From Pseudoscleropodium purum (Eukaryota > Streptophyta > Bryopsida > Hypnales > Brachytheciaceae): DNA of 64,000 bases. Below the pieces are notes generated by a model, which worked only from the letters and a program-made list of their open reading frames with translations, was not told the DNA's origin and did no database searches. Shown here piece after piece: positions 34,990 through 44,813 of the stretch (the stretch's first letter is position 1; every line of letters begins with the position of its first letter). Location: the NCBI GenBank assembly GCA_963969395.1, contig OZ017795.1, positions 13,950,001 to 14,014,000 on the forward strand, given 5' to 3'. A program made the position numbers and the translations under genes.

Positions 34990-37900
34990 ATGTCGTCGTG
35001 GAATTGTGGGAGAGAGCAGGAGAGGCAGAAACGAGAGAAGCATCTGCAGCAGAGGGTGCAGGAAACGCTTTGCCTCTCACCACCTCCTCTTCCAACGCAG
35101 GTTTACTAAACTTCTTCACTACTTTGTGCAAATTTTTAATACTTAAGTGCCAGAAGGAAGACCAGCAGCTACATTCATTTGACGCAAATGAAAGAAGATT
35201 CATTCCAAACAAAAGTACAAAGCGAATTCAGCCCCTGTCGTGTGCTCTCTTTTCAGTGATGGCATAATTCAGCAGTGCTGTTCTACACCACAAGTGTTGA
35301 ATGCTTTGAATGGGCTGTGGCAGGCACGGAAGACATACATTCCATCTTCGGAGGAGCAGAAAGGGATTGTTCGTCAATACAAGAGCAAGTTGCGAATCAA
35401 TCGCATTCTGCAGGTGGGGTTGCAGATCACTGGAATTTTTTTTATTATTTAGGTTTTTTTTTCTGTCACTGATCATACATGCTGGTGGGATAAGAATACA
35501 GACATGATTTGGGCAACAGATGCTGTAGAAATTCTTGGTCAGTCCCATCTCGAATCCATTTTTTCTTTTTTTGGTGTGTGCCTGGAAAATTCTTAATATG
35601 CTCCAGTTTGTGTTTTTCAAGGATACCGTATGTGCATTTAAAATGACTTATTCGCTTGATCAAGTAGTGAAAATTTAATAATTCAGATGGACCCAAATTT
35701 CATATCAATAGAATCAGTGAAGAACATTGCAAATATTGATGAGAAAATCAATAAAATTGTGCAAAAGAAAGTCCCCATATGACCTACTCAAATTTGTTGA
35801 GAAGAAAATGGGAGCGAATTTGGGCTTCTTGTGTTGCATCCTACGAACAGTTGCGGCTTGTATGTTTTCCGAGTGATAGTAGTATTAAATCTAGTACTAA
35901 TTGCGGGATATACTTCTACTCGTACATGCTTTGAAATATATGAATGGGAGCTCTGCGTTCGAATCACGCCCTAAACTGGTCAGGTGATGTTTGTGTGTGG
36001 GCTTAGGTTAGAGCTCAAGAAGCGCTGTTGGCTTCGCAACGGGTGTCACAGTTCCGAGTTCGCAAAGCAAATGACAGCGAAATGCTTCTCAATCAACTCA
36101 AGGTAAATATTGTATATGGAATCTGCTCGCCTTTGCGAGTACGTTTATCGTCAGTTTCATTTGATAGGCTTGATTCTGGTGCTATTGTGAAGTTCACCTA
36201 TTTTGGGAAATTCATCGACACAATGCTCTAAAAATTAGGACTGCTGGAGAGTTACTTCTCAGTCTGCAGGCTCCGAAAAATGCGAAGGTCGTGGAATATA
36301 ACGAAACTGACGTTATTTGAATTGTGGGTAATTTGGGCTAGTGATCCAGGATGTTTGGAGGAATGATCAGCTACGGTGCATTGCAAGCTTAGAGGAAGAA
36401 TTTGCCAAATCATGCAAGAGCATTGGGGTTGGCCATGATGCTGCTCTGCTGGTAGAGCGTAACAGGGTATTCATTCCTTTCATTTCAGTTATTTTATTGT
36501 CCCTTCTAATGAGAATGATATTTTTCTCGGTTACAAGTTTACAGTGTACCCTTTGATGTCATCAAACGTGTGGGCTAATGGCTTGCCAATTTCGTATGCA
36601 TTGCTGTCAATGACCTAGAAGTATAGTCGCGATATACACCTAGTTAAAGACAGCATAGTCATGCTTATATCAGTTAATATTTAAACCAAAAAGTGGGGTA
36701 AACTTAATCAATAAATGAACCAAGGACTATTCTATGTGTTTGCAGGTAGCGGAAAGAGAGCTTGCAGCAAGACAGGCCGAGGAAAGCCGGTGTTGGGACA
36801 CTCTGCGGTTTGAGGAGGCCTTGCATAAGGTGCAATCGTGACGCCATTGGTAGGAGATTTCGTTCAGTTGTATGAATATCTCGTGATTGTCTCTTTGTTA
36901 TTATCCTGCACGCTGTCCTTCAAGTCTTCAATTATTTTCATCAACTCAAATGAGAGACAGAGCGCGGAGTGTGCTCCAGCATTGCGGAGACAGGCAGTCG
37001 AGAATATATCTAACATCGAGCGGAGTATTGCCCGCCGCTACAATCATGGCGCAAGACCAAAACCTCATGAACAACAAGCCTATGGTATAGAAAATGATTA
37101 CTGTCTTAAAATTTTACTAAATTATTATGTCTGATCTTAGTCCTGCGTATTAGAGACGAGAACGTATGGCATTCAACAAGTTTGATCATAAAGAATAGTA
37201 GTGTCCCAACGACTTCATAACACATACTTGATCAAAACGATTTAGGAATATATTAGTGTTTCAGTCTTCGTTTTGAATTAGCTCTCTGAAATTGTCTGGA
37301 AGACGACATTGAATACGGCTTAGAAGAACACGTCTGCTTTAATTTGCCTTTGGTCGATCATTAGACAAAGTTTTCCCCTTCAATTACTGTCGTTAAATAC
37401 GTTCACAAATAGATTTGTAGATTGTAAAATGGTGTTTTTCAAAAACTATTCTTTAGAGGAACTCAAGGTGGTATGGTATGTTGATTCCTCCAGGTTGCTC
37501 CCAAACTGTGAATTCTCTCGTAAACCATGATGTTATACAAGAGAAGCTGAACAACAAACTTGCAGGGGGGCCCATCGACTTCAAAGACACACATATGCAT
37601 TCCCGGTTTGATGTCCAAAGTGGTCTCTTAAATTGTCCTTCTGCAGTTGTAAGTTGTCCTGGGCAAGAAGAGATTGATGCATGGCGTGCTGCGGATGCAA
37701 GACGGGAGAGCATCAAGCGGGAAAAGGCACACCAGATGGAGCTTGACAAACTCCTGAGTGAGCAGCAGCTTGAGAGGGGAAATACTGCAACTGCCAAACT
37801 ATTGAATGACAAGGTATGGCAGAAGTCTATAATTGCAACACTTCAATGTCTATCGATTTGACTTTCGAGAAAATAGTTGCTACTACTGTTGAATGATGTC

Positions 37901-39907
37901 TGTTGTCGGAGGCCTTTCGTTAATTTTGAATGTCAGTACTCTTCTTGTTGTGAAAATTTCTAGCTTTTGGTACCATCACTGTTTTTCTTATGTGATTTCT
38001 TATATGTTGCGTCGTGAAGATGTAATTAAGTTTTGCAGATGTTGGCAGAGAATAGCAATGCTGGAGCATGAAGTGGAGGAAGCCTTCAGGATAGAAGAGC
38101 GTGAGAAAGACCGTTTACAGACCGCTGTAAACCCAGGCTTCTTGAAACGGGATACCAGCGCTGGCCAACGGAGTCGGATCGTTTACAACAAGCACAAGAT
38201 CTCAAACCCTCTCTCATGCCCAGGTAAATCCACTTCAAATTAATGCCTGTAAGATGTGTCATTGTATGAGAAACTCCCCAACATTAAACAATTGAAAGAC
38301 AGTTAGAAACTGGTGATTCTTATAAACTGATGAAAATATTCGAGTGTGAGTACCTGAACAGTGTATATACACCGCTTATAAAACAATTGCTGTGAGATAC
38401 ACTAATTATTTAATATCAAATTTTTCTACTAGAATAAATTCTAACTTCAAAAAATGTTTATGATCTATAAGGGACATAAGACACTCCTTTCTTCTTTCAA
38501 TAGTCATTACAAAACCGAATACAAAATGTTGTAGCTAGGCCTACCTGTTCCAAAATGTGATGTAAAAAAATTAGTGTGTCCTGCAGTAATTAAAATAAAT
38601 TATTTAGTCAGTATGCTTCTGTTGCATAATTGAGATAAGAAAATGGATCGATGGGAAGCCTGCAACGACATTACGACTAAAGTGTTGCGGTTACTTGTGG
38701 GATGCCTTGCGCAGGTTTGCCACACACTAGTCGCACATGTTCCAGATGTAGGAGTTGCGTAGAGCTTGTTTCACCTCTGTCCATGCCAGCTTATGAAGAA
38801 CCATTTCCCGAATATGATATCGAATGCGAACACGATGCTGAAAACATCAACATCTCGGTATGTCCTAGAAAACGTAAAATACAAGTGAGTGAGTGAAAGA
38901 TTTGCCTTGCTTGACCGAAACCTAGCCAGATAAGGATGCCTTAGTTTGAATACTCTAGTATTGGAATACCCCAATTCAGGTGACAGCTTTCAATACCCCA
39001 GACAATAGCAGCCACCAAATGTTTGTAATCTCAGGCAGATGCAGTCGTGAGGTTTCTCTGAAGTCATGAAGATTCTGTTGTCACGAAGTTTTTCTGTACC
39101 CATAGTTAAGAGATAAAATGTCTGGAATATGCTGCAAACGGCTTGTTTCTCTTCGAGTTGTGCATCTGCTGAAACATCCTAGTCCTAATATTTAGAGCTG
39201 TGTCGATGAATGTCACAAATTTGGAGCCCAGAGTCGCACCAATTTAACGAAATTGACGATATATGTTACAAATCCCCTGGGAGGCCGAGAGGGGAAGGTT
39301 AATTATTAACGCTCGGGGATTGCAAAAATCCTCTTTCTGTACTTACATATAGAACCTCACTTTCTTCATTTCATATTCTTGGACTTTCTCCTTACCTTTG
39401 AGTAACTACTTCTAAGAGAGCATACTTATCCTTCTATATCTGAGCTTTTAAGGGAATTTTCGGGAAGTTCTATATCTGAGCTAGGAAGAGTATTTGATTC
39501 TGTTTTATGAAATTCTAGAGGCATCTGTTCGTAGACTTTACAAATGGCTCAACTATGAAGGTGAGGAGGTACACTCCCATCAGACGTTCTTCTTGTTAGG
39601 TGTGTAAGCACGTTGCTTAATTACTGTTGTTATAATCATTGTCCGCTTTGTGGTTGGTTGTGCAGGTTCAATGATCAGCGGGAGTCACAAAAACCAACAA
39701 GGAAGACCACGAAACGACTGGGATACAGAACACTCCAGTGCCATATTACGTACTAAGTACGGCCAATTGCAGAAAAGCAGTGAGATCAGAATTCCCGGAC
39801 AAAACAGGTGCACTAAGCTTGAAAAAATAAAGACAGGATTAGGGTTTGAGGCTCCAAATGAGCATCAGCTGGAAAAATGCAAATTTCTTGAAATTTCACC
39901 ATTTTAA
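34990..39907 (+). CDS. CEP295/Ana1-like centriolar protein (N-terminal region)
   Basis: Proposed exons: 34990-35100, 35273-35413, 36007-36102, 36350-36466, 36746-36829, 36961-37084, 37494-37813, 38049-38223, 38715-38857, 39521-39560, 39666-39907; they join in phase into about 530 residues. Residues 55-183 match by eye the conserved N-terminus of animal CEP295/Ana1, a protein needed for converting daughter centrioles to centrosomes: S-x-E-E...Y-x-x-K-L-R...ILQVRAQEALLA, then DVWRNDQ...SLEEEFAKS and SIGVGHDAA, then AERELAARQAEE...EEALHK. The remainder is charged, partly coiled coil (AWRAADARRESIKREKAHQ), then a Cys-containing stretch (RTCSRCRSC). Exons 1-7 are well supported by phase and motif; exons 9-11 are less certain. 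No ALMS motif, found at the C-terminus of animal CEP295, is visible, and the protein is far shorter. Exon 2 has a tandem acceptor (CAGCAG). Likely role: basal-body assembly in motile sperm. Confidence 0.7.
35178..35225 (-). repeat. Retroelement-like 3' end remnant in intron 1 of the CEP295-like gene
   Basis: GACGCAAATGAAAGAAGATTC followed by ATTCCAAACAAAAGTACAAAGCG matches the right-hand part of the minus-orientation copy at 5585 (GACACAAATGAAA..., ACAAAGC). A diverged copy. Confidence 0.4.
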
Positions 39908-40340
39908 TACACGATAGAATTGAAGGATCTTGTGAGATACCAGTGGCAGCAAGCTGCTGGGATAGAGAATGAGAGTTGGGTTGAGAGGTGAAAGTGCAAA
40001 TGGACGATTATTATGCAATGTTTGGAAGACAACGCCGTTGGAAGTGGAAAGATTGGATAAAAGCCATATTGGGTTACAAGTAGAGGGAGAAAGTTAGTTG
40101 GGCACTTTCAATCTTCTTGCCTTGAGATAAATTCAATCAATTTAATTTTAGTGTAATAAAAAACGTTCATTGAGGCTTGATCATATTGGACCTTAAATAA
40201 TCTCGCTGACTCTTTTTGAGAACTAGCTTGACAGACCTCCATTTATTCTCTGGTCACCGTGAGTCCAAGAGTTGAAGGCTAGAGTAGTCGTTTCGTTCTA
40301 CTTTTGCCAGTTGGAAACAAGACCTACATTTGAATGTCCT

Positions 40341-40855
40341 ACAAGAATCACCATATTCGTTAAAATGGCGAAATTTAAAGAAATTCCAGGTGCGTGTTTG
40401 GAAGTCTACGCAAGTCCTCGTTTTTGAAGCTTTGTGCACTTGAATGTCACCGTTTTGGCACTCTGAAACGAGCCATTTTCGAGAATTGCAATGCCTCAAA
40501 ACTACTAAAGAAAATGAGAAATGCAGCAAGTGAACACCTCGCGTTCCAGTGGAAGATGCTGCAAATGAGTGTTTATTACATGGAAGTCAATTCTGTGGTA
40601 GTGTTCTCTTCCATCTATTTTATCTGGGAGAACACTATTTGGTGTACTCTGTTTCTTCTCTAACGCCTGTACCACGGCAGTTTCAACGGCATCAAAAATA
40701 GTCATATAGTTAAAATGACATGTTTTAGAGCGCCATAATTGTTGAGCTTTAAAAACTAGGCAGTCTAGTGTACTGTGCAGTACATCTAAGGTTCCAGACG
40801 ATCAATCTCTTGAAATTTTACCATTTCAACGAATATGGTAATGATACAAGCGAAA
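40341..40855. repeat. Imperfect inverted repeat, MITE-like
   Basis: ACCATATTCGTTAAAATGG at about 40349 recurs inverted as CCATTTCAACGAATATGGT at about 40823, extended on the loop side by CGAAATTTAAAGAAATT versus the complement of CTCTTGAAATTTT. Total about 515 bp, with a further short inverted pair inside (GTGTTCTC near 40598 and GAGAACAC near 40628). It resembles a non-autonomous DNA element; target-site duplications were not resolved. Confidence 0.5.
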
Positions 40856-40860
40856 AAATA

Positions 40861-41004
40861 TAAAAAATAAAAATTCTGCAACTAAAATACACCAAGTGAT
40901 ACAACAAGTGAGGAAAAATATTCCTCAGCACTTCAATATAAAAAGTAAAAATTCTGCAACTAAGATACACCAAGTGAGGAAAAATATTCCTTGGCACTTC
41001 AATT
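40861..41004. repeat. Tandem duplication, 78 bp offset
   Basis: ATTCTGCAACTAA.ATACACC, AAGTGAGGAAAAATATTCCT and GCACTTCAAT occur twice in order; copy 1 has a 12-bp internal repeat of ACAAGTGA. Confidence 0.88.
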
Positions 41005-41677
41005 AACCCCTGAGCGCCCAGCTCATGTTCACTAAAATCAAACTATCACTTAAAAAGAGATCCACATAAAGTGACTGTACACTATACCAATTGTGCTAAA
41101 GGGAAAGGGACATGTCCTTTGACCATACCATTGAAAAGATTATAATAGTCAAACAAAGAAATCTTTCAATTTGGAGAGGCCATATTTGAGGTGTTGGGGT
41201 TATGTTACAGCATGAAATCAAACACAAGCTTATACGCAAACCCATGAAACACTGTACAAAATGCAGTGTGAAGAAAAGGTCTGTTCCATTCATAAACACT
41301 CCAATGCTTGGCACTGCTTTTACAGGAAAATGCATTGCAGACTGAATACACTATAAAATCCCCCAGTAGATCGATTCCCAGTATCAATGGCCAATATAGC
41401 CAATGCTGTGGCATTGAACTCTTCATCATTTTCCTGGCAATCCTGAAGAGATGTTAACCGAAATTATCTCAAATTCCCTGCAGTCTATAAAAAGAATGTA
41501 GGAAGCACTACGTAAAATTTTCTCTTCTATGGTTCTCAGGCATCATCTATCCAGCTGCATTCAATCACATGAATTGTGAATCACATTTCCTCATGAATCC
41601 TGGACAGGTTGCTAAAGAATGTCGATTAGCTCCCGAAAATAATCAATGCAAATGTTGTCATCCAGAGGTGAGCACGT

Positions 41678-44048
41678 TTACCACACTAGTACGCACGTAC
41701 TAGAATGTTCAACCCCCCCACACTCGGGATTTGTACAACCAACTTCAAATGATTTGCCTTGCTGCTCCAACTCTAGCATATGAAGCGCCACTGCACAGCT
41801 CTGTGCCACAATCGGTTCACCATCTAAAGAGAAAGCCTTCAGCAACTCCACACTTCGTTCATCTGCATGACCACTTGCTCTTCAGTATGCATACCCGTCA
41901 AGCTGCAGTTACTTCATGTCTGCACTTCTCTTCTCAGAATGATAACTTGTATAATACTACGACCAAGACTTCCTCAGAATTACTTAACATGAGTACACAG
42001 TAATTGCGAAAACACTCCTTTAATCATAAATACCTAACTAGGCATACAGTATCTCACGATACGAACCTGGAGACGATTGAGCATAATCTTCAAGCAAAAA
42101 CTTGCACACGGCTAGACAGGAGAATAACAGTAGTACAAATTCACGAGGTAATACCAGCAATGGAGCCCAAAGCTTCAGCAGCTTCATGACGAACCATAGG
42201 ATGCTCCGTGACATCCTTCAATGTATTAACTAAAGCCTCCGCTGAAGCTTTATCTTGAAGCTGTCCTAAAACATACGCCACCTGCAAAGCAAGATATATA
42301 TTAACAGACTATACATTTCCAATCCAACTGATAAAAATCACTTTTCACAATTTACCTTCTCTTACAGACACAAATCAAACCTCAAGACGGGAGTGTCGGC
42401 CAGTAAAGCATACCTCATGCTTCAGAAGAGCACTTTCGCATTGCAGTGAAGCAACAATAGCTTCAATAGCTTCAGGAGTACCACGATTACGAAGACCGAA
42501 CAAGGCAGCATAGCGTTCAGGCATCTTCACATTCTCGTCAAGAAGCACCTTCCTTTATCACCATGATGCAAATACAAAAGAAGTAAACAATTCAGACTAC
42601 ATCTTTGTTGTTAAACTCCTAACCTGGACAACCTAACCTCAAATTAATTGTCAACCAGATCAAACTTAAAAACGTCTAACAAATCTTAAGACAGTAACTC
42701 TGTTTGCTGAGAGGCATGGTTTCTCTAAAAGTGGACAGCAATACGTCATAGTTTGACCCTCAAAGTCCTAAACAGCAAGTGCTCTGCAGAATAGTTCCAT
42801 CGTTAGTATGCTTGGTCCTCAGATGCTGAATAGATGGAGAGTAAGTGGAACGTTATCAAAATACGGTAAGTGAATGTCACGACTAAGAGACCGTAGAGAA
42901 CAAGAAGGGCGAAATGTATTACTTCATCTCAGCAACCGTAGAGGACGACGAAGCTGCAACAGCAGGGTCCACGGAGCGAAAGGGTGACTCTTCCAGATCG
43001 TCTGCTTGAACTTGTTCAATGCGGTGTAAGGCGAGGTCGCAAGTTTCCCGTACTTCCGGGGCAGGATCGTTTACAAGAGACTCTTGGAGCAACTCCAAAC
43101 ATTCCGGTGCACCAATTGCACCCAAAGCCTCCGCCGCCTGCAATTTGCGCACGCTCTGTTAGACATGCACTCATCCAACAACCAACAACCTTCATGACTA
43201 ACCCGGTACCAAAGTTCAGGATATATTTGAAATTTCTTTGTGTCACTCCTATATTATCTATCACCAACCGCCCATCCATTACTGATCTCAGATATCCCAT
43301 CTATTTCTCACAACAAATAGGAAAATTTCTCGAATGTGAATCAGTAATTTGGGCATTCGATTGAGCTACTCTTACACTAGCAGTCTGATCTTCCCAGACA
43401 TTGACCGGTACTGACTGCCCACTCACGAGCAACAAAATTCAATAAGCGACTCCAGCAGCACGCCACCAAAGGTAGCCATTTCTCTAGTCAGTTCAATTTG
43501 GGTTGCGTGTGCGGTAACAATATAGGTTATAATTCTTCAAAACTCTATTCTAGAATGCCTTCAACTTACCAAAGCGTCTAATCCCTTAAACCTATAACAA
43601 ACCCTAATTTTTCCACACACGTTACAAAACCCTAATTATTTCATAGATGCGAATCTCACAAAATCCCGAACACATCATGGTTCCAATCTCCGCAAACTCT
43701 TACAGCGTCAAACCTCGTCCTCACCTCGTGACGCACAATCGGATGAAACTCGTGAACGCCCTTCAAGGTGTCCCGCAGGGCCGCAATCGCCTCAGCGTCC
43801 TGCATTTGCCCGAGCGCGAAAGCCGCTTCGTGCGCCAACAAATTGGACTCGTCTGACATGGCATCGACGAGCGCCTGACGAGCGCTCGCGCCCTTGTAAT
43901 TCCGAAGGGAGAACAGGGACCGCCAGCGCAAAGGAACTGGAAGCGAGGGATCCAACAAGCAGCCCCGGAAGAACGACACCATGTCCAAGTCGGACATGGC
44001 TGCTGTAGTGGTCAGAGGTTTTGTTGCAGCGGAGGACGGGACAACCAT
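41678..44048 (-). CDS. DOHH: Deoxyhypusine hydroxylase
   Basis: DOHH is the di-iron HEAT-repeat enzyme that hydroxylates deoxyhypusine on eIF5A, completing hypusine formation. Five exons on the minus strand (43725-44048, 42923-43137, 42414-42552, 42155-42281, 41678-41862) join in phase to 329 residues, slightly longer than Arabidopsis DOHH. All four metal-binding His-Glu pairs are present: [11 protein letters not shown] (73-74), [12 protein letters not shown] (107-108), LLKHEVAYVLG (225-226) and [12 protein letters not shown] (258-259), in two similar lobes joined by an acidic/Ser-rich linker (about 150-180, [10 protein letters not shown]). The ATG at 44048 is the first in frame; a second Met 18 codons later is an alternative start. 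The acceptor of exon 3 (TAAAG) is weak, but phase and homology fix it. The C-terminal tail after GKSFEV (Cys-containing, to TGG TAA) is longer than usual and may hide a further splice. Confidence 0.95.
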
Positions 44049-44636
44049 GGCTGCGACAATGCTTCCCTCGGGACACAAACCCTAATTGGGGAAAGGTTCA
44101 ATCGGGGGTCGCTTGCTTTGAGAAGTATAACGACGAGAAGGTAGATGATTCAGGAAAAAGATTCGTGTGGAGGGGAAGGGAAAGAGTTAATGCGTGAATT
44201 TCGCCCTCGTAAGAAACACTGGGAATCCGTGAATCTTGTTCGCAAGCTTGGATTAGGGTAGCATCATCGCTCTCGCGGCTGTCGACACCGACTTCCTTTG
44301 TCTCAATTCCCTGTTCCTTTAAAGGAGTACTATCTTTTGGACGGCTCTCTCACACCTCTTTAATATCACCTTCTCTAGTACTCCGTATCCAGTTCTTTTG
44401 GGCTGTCACTTAACCCTGGAACGTCTGGACTCATTTGCGAAGTTCCAGGAGGCATGAAATTGCAGGGAAGCTGTAGAGATCTGGTGAACGTTTGATTTAG
44501 AAGTAACCGCAGGATCTCCAGGTACTAGGAAGAACGAGTATGCGAAGCAAGTCTCGATGCTGTTTTCTGTAATTTGTGCAGAGATCAAGACGTTTGACCA
44601 GTTTTCAAGACAGTTTGACTCTCCCAGGCAGTTGCA

Positions 44637-44813
44637 ATGAGCTTCGCTGAAGTCACTGTAATGGCCGCAAAAAAACGTGGAAAAAGAAGACGGAAAGCAC
44701 TGTCCCTACAGCAGCATTTCCACAACAAGCTCTCGAAATTGAATTCAGAAAAAAATGCAACGACGTGGATGCTCGGGAGCTTGCAATGTCCAGGTCTGTT
44801 GCAGTCGAGGTAG
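44637..44813 (+). CDS. Small basic ORF or first exon, unknown
   Basis: 58 codons from ATG 44637 to TAG 44811-44813: MSFAEVTVMAAKKRGKRRRK and onward, very basic near residues 12-20. I do not recognise it. The sequence CGAG|GTAGGA just before the stop could be a splice donor, making this a first exon of an unseen gene, but no continuation was found. It is transcribed away from DOHH, about 590 bp from its ATG. Chance ORF remains quite possible. Confidence 0.2.
   Translation: MSFAEVTVMAAKKRGKRRRKALSLQQHFHNKLSKLNSEKNATTWMLGSLQCPGLLQSR

Larger units (their letters stand above)
39908..41677. other. Intergenic region between convergent genes
   Basis: The CEP295-like gene and deoxyhypusine hydroxylase converge here and their 3' UTRs probably occupy part of it. 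It holds an inverted repeat (40341-40855) and a tandem duplication (40861-41004). No coding frame is convincing. Confidence 0.5.

Noticed and set aside
39521..39560. Alternative reading of exon 10 of the CEP295-like gene from 39519
   Set aside because: That border puts the following exon in a frame with an immediate TGA; the border at 39521 keeps the frame open to 39907.
41731..42189. Two plus-strand frames over DOHH exons 4-5
   Set aside because: Opposite strand encodes the diagnostic HEAT/His-Glu blocks with consistent splice phases.
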